Of a stretch of DNA of 64,000 nucleotides, positions 17,445 to 25,809 are shown in pieces. Source of the DNA: PALSA-607 sp036509315 (GTDB lineage: Bacteria > Actinomycetota > Actinomycetes > Acidothermales > Acidothermaceae). The notes under the pieces are model-generated. The model searched no databases. It was not told where the DNA came from and saw only the letters and a list, made by a program, of their open reading frames with translations. Made by a program: the position numbers and the translations under genes. The first letter of the stretch is position 1, and each line of letters opens with the position of its first letter. The DNA lies in the NCBI GenBank assembly GCA_036509315.1, contig DATCFU010000153.1, positions 1-64,000 on the forward strand. The letters run 5' to 3'.

Positions 17445-17962
17445 GCCAGGCCGAACGTATCGTCCTCATCGGCATGATGGGCGCGGGCAAATCCACGATC
17501 GGCGCGAGCCTGTCGACGCTCACCGGTTGGCCTTACATCGACAACGACCAAGTGGTCGAGCAGATGGTCGGCATGCCGACCCGCGACCTGCTGCAACAAC
17601 GCGGAGTCGAGGCGATGCGCGCGGCTGAATCCGCTGCGGCTATTCACGTTCTGACGATGCCGGCACCCCTCATTGCCGGTGTGGCGGCCGGCATCGTGCT
17701 CGATCCCGCGGTCAGCGCACAAGTTCATGACGGGGCGTTCGTCGTCTTCTTGCGGGCCCGAATCGAGACGCTCGCGAAGCGGGTCGAAGGTACCTACCGG
17801 CCGTGGCTCGGCGACGATCCCGAAGCGACGCTGCGCAAGCTGTACGTCGGCCGCGAGCCGTTGTACGAAAAGGTGGCCGATTTGGTCCTCGATGTCGACG
17901 ACACCTCACCGGCCGCCGACGTGCAGCGGATTCTCGAAGCTTTCCGGGCTGCTCCCGACTAG
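17441..17962 (+). CDS. Shikimate-kinase-like P-loop kinase, altered substrate site
   Basis: 173-residue single-domain nucleotide kinase. Walker A is GMMGAGKST (11-19) and the lid region contains YRPWL (R120) as in AroK. The substrate region resembles shikimate kinase in part: D34/D36 (IDNDQVV) and R60 with E63 (EAMRAAESAA). However, the GGG substrate-binding loop of AroK is replaced by AGVAAGIVL, so shikimate may not be the substrate. It overlaps gcvT by four bases and ends 15 bases from the convergent cobS. No other aromatic-pathway gene is adjacent. Gluconate-kinase-like or unknown small-molecule kinase activity are alternatives. Confidence 0.75.
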   Translation: MSQAERIVLIGMMGAGKSTIGASLSTLTGWPYIDNDQVVEQMVGMPTRDLLQQRGVEAMRAAESAAAIHVLTMPAPLIAGVAAGIVLDPAVSAQVHDGAFVVFLRARIETLAKRVEGTYRPWLGDDPEATLRKLYVGREPLYEKVADLVLDVDDTSPAADVQRILEAFRAAPD

Positions 17963-17977
17963 GGGCGTGCAGCGGGG

Positions 17978-18802
17978 CTAGTGGCCCATCGCGGTGATCA
18001 GGAAGCAGGTCATCGTGGCAATCTCGCCACATGCGCCGATCACGTCTCCGGTGACGCCGCCGAACCTGCGCATCGCGTGCCGGCCGACAAGTCGGGCCAC
18101 CGCGAGGGCAGCGAGCACCGCCACCAGCCGCTGAATCGCGCTGTTGATGCCCTCGATATTGGCGTAGCCGGGACCATAGAAAGTCGCGCCTGCGCACAGT
18201 ACGAGAGTCCAGAAGATTGCGACGATCCTCGGCACCGAGCCGGCGACGAGCGCACCCATGCCATCAGGGCGAGCAGCCTGGATTCCGGGCGTACACGCCC
18301 AGAGCATCGACACTCGGCCGACGACGACGCCGAGTACCAATGCCTGCGTACCGCGGTGCACGAGCACGTTGCTCGTCAATGCGAGAACGTCGATGCCAAG
18401 TACACCGATGAGTGCCGCGGCACCCAGCGCACCGACGCGGCCGTCGCGCATGATCGCGAGAGCTTCTTCGGCCGGTTTGCCTGACGCCAGGCCGTCTACG
18501 GTGTCGGCGAGTCCGTCGAGGTGCAGACCGCGGGTGAGCAACGCCAGCGTGAGAATCGCGAGCGCCGAGGCGATGAGCGGACCCTCGAACACCGGATTAG
18601 CGTTGCGGATGTACAACGCCGGGCCGGGATACACGATCCTCGCGACGACAATCACGCCCGACGCGATCATGGCCAGCGCGGCGCCGATGAGCGGGCTCCA
18701 TGCCATTGACGATCCGGCGATCCGGCGGTTGATCCGGCAGGTCTTCACCGGTGCGACCGTGAACATCGTCAAGGCGAGACGGAGGCCGGCAAAGTCAGCC
18801 AC
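17978..18802 (-). CDS. cobS: Adenosylcobinamide-GDP ribazoletransferase CobS
   Basis: Integral membrane enzyme that joins adenosylcobinamide-GDP to alpha-ribazole, the last carbon-skeleton step of cobalamin assembly. 274 residues with several hydrophobic helices and the family motif RGLHLDGLADTVDGL (D96, D100, D103), the metal- or substrate-binding aspartates. It is the last gene of the minus-strand B12 operon; its start overlaps the cobT stop by eight bases. It ends facing gcvT and the kinase gene. CobC/CobZ phosphatase is not seen nearby. Confidence 0.95.
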   Translation of the reverse strand: MADFAGLRLALTMFTVAPVKTCRINRRIAGSSMAWSPLIGAALAMIASGVIVVARIVYPGPALYIRNANPVFEGPLIASALAILTLALLTRGLHLDGLADTVDGLASGKPAEEALAIMRDGRVGALGAAALIGVLGIDVLALTSNVLVHRGTQALVLGVVVGRVSMLWACTPGIQAARPDGMGALVAGSVPRIVAIFWTLVLCAGATFYGPGYANIEGINSAIQRLVAVLAALAVARLVGRHAMRRFGGVTGDVIGACGEIATMTCFLITAMGH

Positions 18803-19850
18803 GATTACTGACGTTCGCCTCGCCGAAGGTCGCCATTCCGCCGAGGATATCGGCGGCCGCAGCCACGATCGGTACCGCTAACAAGGCGCCGCTGCCCTCG
18901 CCGAGGCGCAAGCCGAGGTCGATCAACGGGGTCAGCCCAAGGGTGTCGAGTGCAACTTCGTGGGCCGGCTCGACCGAGCGGTGGCCGGCTGCCCACCAGG
19001 CGGAAGCGCCCGGCGCCAACCGCTGCGCAAGCAGTGCCGCAGCTCCGCTGATCAGCCCGTCGAGCAGCACCGGCGTGCGGCGGACCGCAGCCTGCGCGAG
19101 GAGACCAGCCATAGCGGCGATATCGGCGCCGCCCACGGCTTGCAGCAAAGCTAGCGCGCCCTCGGCTCCCTCGGCTCGCTTGATCCCAGCCGCCACCACC
19201 GCGCGCTTGCGGGCGAGCGCGGCGTCGTCGATGCCGGTGCCCCGCCCGGTCACAAGTTCGGCCTCGTGGCCGGTCAGGACGCCGATGAGAACCGCAGCCG
19301 GCGTGGTGTTGCCGATTCCCATGTCGCCGGGGATCAGCAGGTCGGCACCGGCGTCGATCTCCTCATCGGCTATCGCCTTTCCCGCGTTGACCGCTTGTGC
19401 GGTCTCAGGTCGGGTGAGGGCGTCCTCGACGTCAAGGCGGCCCGAGCCGCGCCGCACCTTCCACTTGGTGACCTCGGCGGGCAACACGAGGACCGGTAGA
19501 TCGCTGCCCACCGCCATGTCGACCACCCGCACCCCGGCGCCCACGCTACGTGCCAGCACATTCACGGCCGCGCCGCCTGCTACGAAGTTGGCGACCATCT
19601 GCGCGGTGACTTCGCTGGGGTACGCCGACACGCCTGCGGCGGCCACGCCGTGGTCACCCGCGAAGATCACCACCCGGATGTGCTTCGGGGCCAACGGCGG
19701 GCAGCGACCTTGGACGCCGGCCAGCCACACCGAAACGTCCTCGAGCCTTCCTAGGGCGCCGGTGGGCTTCGTGAGCATCGCTTGGCGAGCGATCGCCTGC
19801 TCGCGAGCGCCGTTGTCGGGTTCGGGCACCGCATCGAAGGCGACGGTCAC
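18795..19850 (-). CDS. cobT: Nicotinate-nucleotide:dimethylbenzimidazole phosphoribosyltransferase CobT
   Basis: Activates the lower-ligand base by making alpha-ribazole phosphate from nicotinate mononucleotide. 351 residues, standard length. FAGDHGVAAAGVSAYP near residues 67-82, GDMGIGNTTPAA in the middle, and the catalytic glutamate E318 in RLGEGSGALLA are all present. The start overlaps the upstream MBL-CobU gene in ATGA and the end overlaps cobS by eight bases. It supplies the nucleotide half of the loop that CobS attaches. Confidence 0.96.
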   Translation of the reverse strand: MTVAFDAVPEPDNGAREQAIARQAMLTKPTGALGRLEDVSVWLAGVQGRCPPLAPKHIRVVIFAGDHGVAAAGVSAYPSEVTAQMVANFVAGGAAVNVLARSVGAGVRVVDMAVGSDLPVLVLPAEVTKWKVRRGSGRLDVEDALTRPETAQAVNAGKAIADEEIDAGADLLIPGDMGIGNTTPAAVLIGVLTGHEAELVTGRGTGIDDAALARKRAVVAAGIKRAEGAEGALALLQAVGGADIAAMAGLLAQAAVRRTPVLLDGLISGAAALLAQRLAPGASAWWAAGHRSVEPAHEVALDTLGLTPLIDLGLRLGEGSGALLAVPIVAAAADILGGMATFGEANVSNRG

Positions 19851-21280
19851 GTTGACTCCTCGTTACCCTGTTGGACGGCGGGTGGGTATTGGACGGCGCG
19901 TGGGTGCAGGAGCGACCGGCTAATGCCGGCCTCGACGACCAACACCTCGTCAGACTCTGCGGCGAGCCGGGCATTCAGGCTGCCGAGCTCGTCGCGAAAG
20001 CGCCGCCCGCTCGGGTAGGGCGGCACGACACCCGACCCGACCTCGTTGCTGACCGCGACGACGCGCGCCGCCGTCGTCCGCCATGCGAGCACCAAGGCGT
20101 CTACCGCTTCGGCTAGCGCGACATCAGCGTTTGCGCTGGCCGTCGCTGCGCTCTCGCTTGACCAGAGGCCGGCGTTTTCCATGATCGTGGCGAGCCACAC
20201 ACTGACGCAGTCGATGAGCAGCGGCGGATCCTCGGCGCGCGCCGCCGCCAACAGTTTGGTCAGGGCGATCGTCTCGACGGTCGCCCAGTGCACAGGTCGA
20301 CGCGCTCGGTGTGCCGCGATCCGAGACCGCCACTCGGCGTCCATGGCATCGGCTTCAGCCGTCGCCGTGGCGACGTAGGTCACCGCAGGTGCCGCGGCCA
20401 ACAGTCGTTCGGCAGTAAGCGACTTTCCGGAACGTGCACCCCCGAGCACCAGGGTTCGCCGCGGCAACGCCCTAGCTGGTGTTGAAGCAGCCGAAGCCTC
20501 GTCGAGTCGGATCACCGCGCCGTCCGGCATGAGATCGCTGCCCATCGCGGCGAGGCGCGCCCGCAGGATCGATGGCGCCGGATTGCCGTGGCCGAGGTGG
20601 ATCGCGACGACCCGGCTGTGGTCGTCGATCGCGTTCTCGCGGCGCAGGCGGGCGAGTGTCGTCGCGAAAGACGAGAGTCCGTGGTGGCCGGTAGCACCTG
20701 CGACCGGACGATCCCCCCAGCTGTCTTCGAGCAGCAACAGGTCGTAGTGCGCATCTGCCGGCGTGGTGAATTCCGGACCGGTGTCTGTTGCGTAGAGCAG
20801 CCGATGTGTCGACGTCGCCACGTCATAAATGACCCCACCGTCGCTGTCGTGGTCGGCGGCGAGCACTCGCACGGTGTAAGCGCCAAGAGTGAGCACGTCT
20901 CCCGCAGCGGCGGGCCGGAAGTCGACCTCAGGGTCAGCGGGTGGCAGCCAGGGCGACAACGTGGCCAATGCTGAGGAAGGTCCGACGAGGGTCAGGGGTC
21001 CAACGCCGGCCCATCGCCGGGCGAGCAGCGTTGCTCCGCTCGCATGGTCGAAGTGGTCATGCGTCACCAGCAAGTAGCGAACGCGGTCGAGGCGGACGCC
21101 GAGACGCACTGCCGATCGCACAACGTCGTGTCCGCAATCGATCAGCACTGCGTCGTCGATCAACGCGGCGCTGTGGGCGCGAATCTCTCCCTCGGCGTAC
21201 GCCGCAGCGCACGACGCGCAGTTGCAGAACGGGTGTGGCCAGCCGGGCGCGTCACCGGTGCCGAGCAGGGTGACGTCCAT
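19847..21280 (-). CDS. cobU: Fusion of metallo-beta-lactamase fold hydrolase and CobU
   Basis: 477-residue two-domain protein. Residues 1 to about 260 are an MBL-fold hydrolase with HDHFDH metal ligands (H74-H79), GHHGLSS, D166 and H228/H231, plus a Cys cluster CNCASC (C19, C21, C24) like the structural zinc site of PhnP-type enzymes. Residues 274 to 477 are CobU, the adenosylcobinamide kinase/guanylyltransferase: P-loop LGGARSGKS (279-287), RIAAHRARRP with the guanylylated-His region, and SNEVGSGVVPPYPSGRRFRD. CobU makes the GDP-activated corrinoid used by CobS. The MBL partner may hydrolyse a phosphoester in loop assembly or cobinamide release; this is inference. Start and stop overlap both neighbours. 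Confidence 0.92.
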   Translation of the reverse strand: MDVTLLGTGDAPGWPHPFCNCASCAAAYAEGEIRAHSAALIDDAVLIDCGHDVVRSAVRLGVRLDRVRYLLVTHDHFDHASGATLLARRWAGVGPLTLVGPSSALATLSPWLPPADPEVDFRPAAAGDVLTLGAYTVRVLAADHDSDGGVIYDVATSTHRLLYATDTGPEFTTPADAHYDLLLLEDSWGDRPVAGATGHHGLSSFATTLARLRRENAIDDHSRVVAIHLGHGNPAPSILRARLAAMGSDLMPDGAVIRLDEASAASTPARALPRRTLVLGGARSGKSLTAERLLAAAPAVTYVATATAEADAMDAEWRSRIAAHRARRPVHWATVETIALTKLLAAARAEDPPLLIDCVSVWLATIMENAGLWSSESAATASANADVALAEAVDALVLAWRTTAARVVAVSNEVGSGVVPPYPSGRRFRDELGSLNARLAAESDEVLVVEAGISRSLLHPRAVQYPPAVQQGNEEST

Positions 21281-22155
21281 CAGCGGTGATCGCTCAAGAG
21301 CGCCGGTGACGGTGAGGGTGGCACGAATGCCACAGGGGCAGTGAAGGCGGCCCGACGCGCTGCTCGCCTAAGTGCGAGCAAGACGGCGCGACCGGCGATT
21401 AGCACGAGAACGGCGTTGCCCAGTGCCCGGGTGAGATCCCAGCCGACCGACGTCGCGACGTAAAACGCCGCGTAGTGATGCACCTCAGTAGCCCAACTAG
21501 CCCCTTGTACGTAAGAGATTTGGTGAGAAAGGCCGCTTGTTTCGAAAGGCCAGAACCACAAGTTGGTGATCGCGCCGTACAACATTCCCGCGACCGCGCC
21601 GTAGGCCGCCAGCATCGCGATCTCCAGCTTGCCGCGCAGCGGCGGCAGGCAGCCGGCGAACAGGCCGACCCATCCGGCCGCCAGCATTTGGAACGGCAGC
21701 CAGGGTCCGACGCCGCCGGTTAGCAGAGCACTCGCGAAGAGCGTGAGTGTTCCGAGCACGAACCCGAAGCCGCGCCCGAGCACGCGACCGGCCGGGATCA
21801 GCAGGAAGAACACCGGTGACGCGCCGGTGGCGTCGACGCCGAGCGGTCGCAGGGCAGCGCCGCACGCTGTGAGTACGCCGAGCAGCGCGATGGCCTTCGC
21901 GTCCATCCCGCCGTCGGCAACTTCGGCAAGTACAACAACGAGAAGCAGCGGCAATACGATCGCGAAGATCCAGGGCGCGTCAGCGGTATGTGCTGTGTCG
22001 ACGTTCTGCGCCTTGCTGTGCAAGAGGAACGGCCAGCCGAAGGCGAGTACACCGAACCCGCTTGCGACTGCTAACGCAAACGTCGAGCGAAGGTGCAAGC
22101 CGACGGGGGCCGGACGTCGAGAGGTGCGGGCAACCATCGCAGTTGCTGTCGTCAT
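21280..22155 (-). CDS. ECF transporter substrate-binding (S) component, probably for cobalamin
   Basis: 291-residue membrane protein with about six helices and an Arg-rich N-terminus. Features of ECF S components include the small-residue-rich helices and the GYGAVAG-like stretch (LAAYGAVAGMLYGAI). Substrate assignment to B12 or another corrinoid rests on context: the riboswitch, the transcobalamin-like proteins and the cob genes in the same operon. It starts 10 bases after the ATPase stop and its own stop shares one base with the MBL-CobU start. The sequence is not a close match to BtuM or CbrT that I can recall. Confidence 0.82.
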   Translation of the reverse strand: MTTATAMVARTSRRPAPVGLHLRSTFALAVASGFGVLAFGWPFLLHSKAQNVDTAHTADAPWIFAIVLPLLLVVVLAEVADGGMDAKAIALLGVLTACGAALRPLGVDATGASPVFFLLIPAGRVLGRGFGFVLGTLTLFASALLTGGVGPWLPFQMLAAGWVGLFAGCLPPLRGKLEIAMLAAYGAVAGMLYGAITNLWFWPFETSGLSHQISYVQGASWATEVHHYAAFYVATSVGWDLTRALGNAVLVLIAGRAVLLALRRAARRAAFTAPVAFVPPSPSPALLSDHR

Positions 22156-22165
22156 GGCGCCGCCT

Positions 22166-23755
22166 TCATGGCGTCACCGCGAGCGTTGCACGAACTTGTG
22201 CGACGGTTAGCCACGGAAGCGGCGCGAGGATCTTTGCGATTTGCGGCGCGAATGCCGGAGATGCGGTGACAACCTCGCGGGTGGGGCCGTCCGCGACAAT
22301 CTCGCCGTCCGCGAGAACGACGGTTCGGTGGCTGACCTCCGCCGCTAGTTCGACGTCGTGAGTAGCGAGGATCACAGCAGTTCCGTCGGCGGCAAGTTCT
22401 CGCAGCACGTGTACGAGGCGGCCCTTGCCTGGGTAGTCGAGGCCACGGGTCGGTTCGTCGAGCAACAGCACGGTCGGCTTGCCGGCCACTACCAGGGCGA
22501 GTGCGAGCGCGAGCCGCTGTCCTTCCGACAGATCGCGCGGGTGGGTATGCCCGGCGATGCCGGGAGCGAGCCGATCGAGCAGCGCACGAGCATCACCCCC
22601 TGCGCCTGCGCACTCGTCGTCGACCGTGTCAGCCCAGAACAGATCGGCCGGCTCCTGCGGAACGAGACCGACGTCGCGAACAAGGTCTGAGCCACTTGTG
22701 CGGTGTGGGTCGTGACCGGCGACGGCCACCTGGCCTGCCGTCGGCTTGTTCAGCCCGACCAGGTGCGCGAGCAGCGTCGACTTGCCGGCGCCGTTGCGGC
22801 CCATCAGCGCGACGATCTCACCACGTCGCGCGAGCAGGTCGATGCCACGCAGTGCAACGAGATCGTCGTAGTTCGCCTGCAGTTTGCGCACTGAGACGAC
22901 GGGCTGGCCGACAGCGGGCTGCCGTTCGTGCGGAGCGGGCATAGTGGCCAACTGCGCGCGCAACGCGTCGGCCGCACGACGCGCATCGCGCACCGACAGG
23001 GGCAACGGGGCCCACTGCGCCAGCCGACCAAGCTCGACGACTGGCGGCGCGACGATGCTGTTTTCCATCGCCACAGTCGGCGTCGTGTCGTGCACTCGAC
23101 CACCGTCGTCGACGTGCACAACTCTGTCTGCGTATTGGATGACCCGCTCGAGGCGGTGCTCGGCGGCGACAACCGTGATCCCGAGATCGTGCACGAGCCG
23201 AGTCAGGGCCGCGAGCACGTCATCGGCCGCTGGGGGGTCGAGTGCAGACGTCGGTTCGTCGAGTACCAGAACCCGCGCGCCGGCCGTCAGCACCGATCCG
23301 ATCGCGACTCGCTGCTGCTCGCCGGACGACAGCGTGCGCAGCGGTCGGTGGCGCAGGCCGGTCAGTCCGAGTGAGTCGAGGATGTCTTCGACGCGACGTC
23401 GCATCACGGTCGGCGAGACCCCGAGCGATTCCATCGCGTACGCGAGCTCTTCTTCAACGCTGTCGGTGACGAAGCCCGCAAGCGGATCCTGACCGACGTA
23501 TCCAACGACGTCGGCGAGTTCGCGCGGCGGATAGCTGCGGGTGTCACGCCCGTCGACCGTGACGCGGCCGGCGAGGGTGCCTCCGGTGAAATGCGGCACC
23601 AGCCCGTTGATGGCTTTCAGCAGCGTTGACTTGCCCGCGCCGGTCCGGCCAATGACCAGCGCGAGTTCGCCCTCGGGGATCGACAGCTCGACGTCGCGTA
23701 TCGCGGGTCTCTCGGCGTCCGGGTAAGTGACGGTGACCGCTTCGAAGACAATCAT
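22166..23755 (-). CDS. Fused double ATPase of the ECF transporter (EcfA-EcfA')
   Basis: 529-residue chain with two complete ABC ATPase domains. Domain 1 has GRTGAGKST, signature LSSGEQQRVAIG and Walker B LVLDEPTSALD; domain 2, from about residue 290, has GRNGAGKST, signature LSEGQRLALALA and LLLDEPTRGLD. In most ECF systems the two ATPases are separate genes, so this is a fusion that fixes the A:A' stoichiometry. The ATG at 23753-23755 is chosen because it overlaps the T-component stop in ATGA; the longer open frame upstream is antisense-like sequence within that gene. It energises uptake by the T and S components. Confidence 0.93.
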   Translation of the reverse strand: MIVFEAVTVTYPDAERPAIRDVELSIPEGELALVIGRTGAGKSTLLKAINGLVPHFTGGTLAGRVTVDGRDTRSYPPRELADVVGYVGQDPLAGFVTDSVEEELAYAMESLGVSPTVMRRRVEDILDSLGLTGLRHRPLRTLSSGEQQRVAIGSVLTAGARVLVLDEPTSALDPPAADDVLAALTRLVHDLGITVVAAEHRLERVIQYADRVVHVDDGGRVHDTTPTVAMENSIVAPPVVELGRLAQWAPLPLSVRDARRAADALRAQLATMPAPHERQPAVGQPVVSVRKLQANYDDLVALRGIDLLARRGEIVALMGRNGAGKSTLLAHLVGLNKPTAGQVAVAGHDPHRTSGSDLVRDVGLVPQEPADLFWADTVDDECAGAGGDARALLDRLAPGIAGHTHPRDLSEGQRLALALALVVAGKPTVLLLDEPTRGLDYPGKGRLVHVLRELAADGTAVILATHDVELAAEVSHRTVVLADGEIVADGPTREVVTASPAFAPQIAKILAPLPWLTVAQVRATLAVTP

Positions 23756-24903
23756 CGGCCGACTTCCGCTGGTTCGGGGGAGTCTGCGACGGGCTGCCGC
23801 GGCGCAGAAATCCCTTGCGGGACAGGGATTTGCGGTGACGTGGCCCAGGCTGGGATCAAGGCAAGCACGAGGCCGACCAGAGCGGGCCATGGCAACTGCG
23901 GGACGACGAGTGGATAGGTCGTCGTGTGCAGCGACCCTGGATACAAGCGACCCGCAACGAGCATGCCGGCGAGCGCCGCGACGCCCGACGCGACCACGAC
24001 CCACTCCGGTGCGTGCCATGAATCGGGCCGATACTTCGTTCGCGTCGGTTCCCGCCCCCCGAACAAGACGGCACCACACGCGATCGCGGTGCCAAGCACG
24101 AGCAAGGGAAGTCCGATCAAGGTCGGCGATGTTGCGTCCAGCAGCTCATAGACCGCGATGGCAACCGCGACGAGACCAGCGACGACGGCCGACGACACCA
24201 ACCGCCGACGGGCCGCCGATACGGTTCCGCGCCTGCCGAAACCGCGTGAATCCATGGCGGCTGCGAGTTCGATCGAACGCTCCAAAGCGTCCTCGAGGAC
24301 AGGCACTGCAATACCAAGCCACGAGCGGACGCCGGACGACGGACGTCCGCGTAGTCGCCGAGCTCGCCGGACCCGGACCGCTGCGGCGGCCAGCTGGGGT
24401 GCGAACGACATGGCAACCGTGATTGCGACGCCGGCTTCGTAGAGCGCGCCCGGCATCGCCCTGAGAAGTCGACGCGGGCTGGCCAACGCATTCGCGGAGC
24501 CAACACAGACCAACAGCGTCGCGAGTTGTAGCCCACCGTAGACCGCCGTGAGCAGACCCTGCGCTGTGATGTTTCCGCCGAGATGCAGGCCAGCGGCCCA
24601 GTCAGGCAACGGAACGGTCGGCACCCGCACGAGTACCTCACCAGTCGGCTGCGCGCCGAACACGATGTCGAACACGACGCGCACCACGAGCACCACGACG
24701 CCGAGTCGAAGGAACAGTGCAAACGATCGTGAGCTGTGTGGTGACCGGCGCGCTGTCACGGTGAATGCGGCGACGGAAACGAGCAGCAGCAGGACAATCG
24801 GATTGGTGGTGCGAGTCGCAGCCGTGGCCAGTGCGAGCGACCATGCCCACCACGCACCCGGGTGCAACGCGCGCGGGGGCCGACCGGCGTGCAAGGTGCT
24901 CAT
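23752..24903 (-). CDS. ECF transporter transmembrane (T) component, CbiQ/EcfT family
   Basis: 383-residue membrane protein that couples the fused ATPase to the S component. It has about eight to nine hydrophobic segments and the two coupling-helix motifs, an Arg-rich RRARRLRGR and AAMDSRGFGRRG. Classical EcfT proteins are about 265 residues; the extra C-terminal part here adds more helices. The ATG at 24901-24903 overlaps the upstream gene stop in ATGA. The longer frame that reaches 25323 is rejected as it runs through the upstream coding region. Confidence 0.88.
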   Translation of the reverse strand: MSTLHAGRPPRALHPGAWWAWSLALATAATRTTNPIVLLLLVSVAAFTVTARRSPHSSRSFALFLRLGVVVLVVRVVFDIVFGAQPTGEVLVRVPTVPLPDWAAGLHLGGNITAQGLLTAVYGGLQLATLLVCVGSANALASPRRLLRAMPGALYEAGVAITVAMSFAPQLAAAAVRVRRARRLRGRPSSGVRSWLGIAVPVLEDALERSIELAAAMDSRGFGRRGTVSAARRRLVSSAVVAGLVAVAIAVYELLDATSPTLIGLPLLVLGTAIACGAVLFGGREPTRTKYRPDSWHAPEWVVVASGVAALAGMLVAGRLYPGSLHTTTYPLVVPQLPWPALVGLVLALIPAWATSPQIPVPQGISAPRQPVADSPEPAEVGR

Positions 24904-25805
24904 CGTCCGCGCGCTCTCGTGCGCCAGATCGCTGCGCTGCCAAGGATCACCACGAGTGCGATGCCACCGATCGTGGTTGCCGCGACACCGTGGTTTTGTC
25001 GGGTGTTCGACCGCAACGCCGCGAGCGAGAGCGCCGACGGGCTCACTGGAGCAATGACGGGCGACGGCGGCGAAACCGGCGACTGCGCGAGAACGGGTGA
25101 CTGCGCCGGACTGCTTCCTATTGACGAAATCGCAACAGCCGGAGTTGCCGGCGCGGCGGTGGTCGCTGGCGTCGTCGGTGCCGAAGTTATCGCTGGCTGC
25201 CCACTCGCCATTGCATGGAGACTCACACGGGACGGCGTCGGCGACGGTGTTGCGACAGCCGGCGCCGGATTGGCGGCGACGGCAACTGCACACTCGGTCT
25301 TTGGGTAACCGTCGATGCCGCACACGAGACCGGCGTCCGAACCGGTGCCTATCCGGACCGCAGCCGCAGCCGCCAGGACGTCGGCGCCAGTCCTGCCGTC
25401 ACGAACCGAGACGCAGCCTCGCACGACCCCAGCCGGCGGCTTCTCGTGAGCAGGGGCGTCGGTCGGGAGCCCGAAGTCGATGACCACGCCGACCCGCAAC
25501 TCACCCGGCTTCGCAGGCGTCGACTTGCACAGCGCCGCGAAGTCCGGCGCGGCTCCGGGCAAGAGTCCGTTCCCTGCGTCAACCTGCACGGCGAATCGCC
25601 AGCCCTGAACCTCGCCGTCGACCGGATACTCACTGGCGGGTCCACGCTTCGAGTACTGCCAAGTCGTGCCATGCGCAGTCGTGACGTAATACGCCCAGTA
25701 GCGGTAGCCGCCAGCCGCGCTGGCCCGACCTGAAATCGTGATGACGACGGCGGCGCAGGCCGCCAGGACGGCGAGCCCGAAAGCGCGCGCCCTGGTCAGG
25801 GTCAT
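24900..25805 (-). CDS. Secreted membrane-anchored protein of the B12 operon (SCO2322-like, DUF4430-type)
   Basis: 301 residues: signal peptide (residues 1-30, ending GRASA), an about 140-residue exported domain opening with YRYWAYYVTTAHGTTWQYS, a long Ser/Thr/Pro/Ala linker, and a C-terminal membrane helix followed by RTRARGR. The exported domain resembles the Streptomyces SCO2322 group that accompanies ECF cobalamin-type transporters and is reminiscent of the C-terminal beta domain (DUF4430) of transcobalamin; this is from memory and is the weakest link. It begins four bases after the gene for the alpha-toroid protein and overlaps the T component. Predicted to help hold corrinoid at the membrane. 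Confidence 0.75.
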   Translation of the reverse strand: MTLTRARAFGLAVLAACAAVVITISGRASAAGGYRYWAYYVTTAHGTTWQYSKRGPASEYPVDGEVQGWRFAVQVDAGNGLLPGAAPDFAALCKSTPAKPGELRVGVVIDFGLPTDAPAHEKPPAGVVRGCVSVRDGRTGADVLAAAAAVRIGTGSDAGLVCGIDGYPKTECAVAVAANPAPAVATPSPTPSRVSLHAMASGQPAITSAPTTPATTAAPATPAVAISSIGSSPAQSPVLAQSPVSPPSPVIAPVSPSALSLAALRSNTRQNHGVAATTIGGIALVVILGSAAIWRTRARGR

Positions 25806-25809
25806 CTGG

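Noticed and set aside
18943..19923. 326-residue plus-strand frame over cobT
   Set aside because: Ser/Ala-rich antisense frame; cobT on the other strand has all its motifs.
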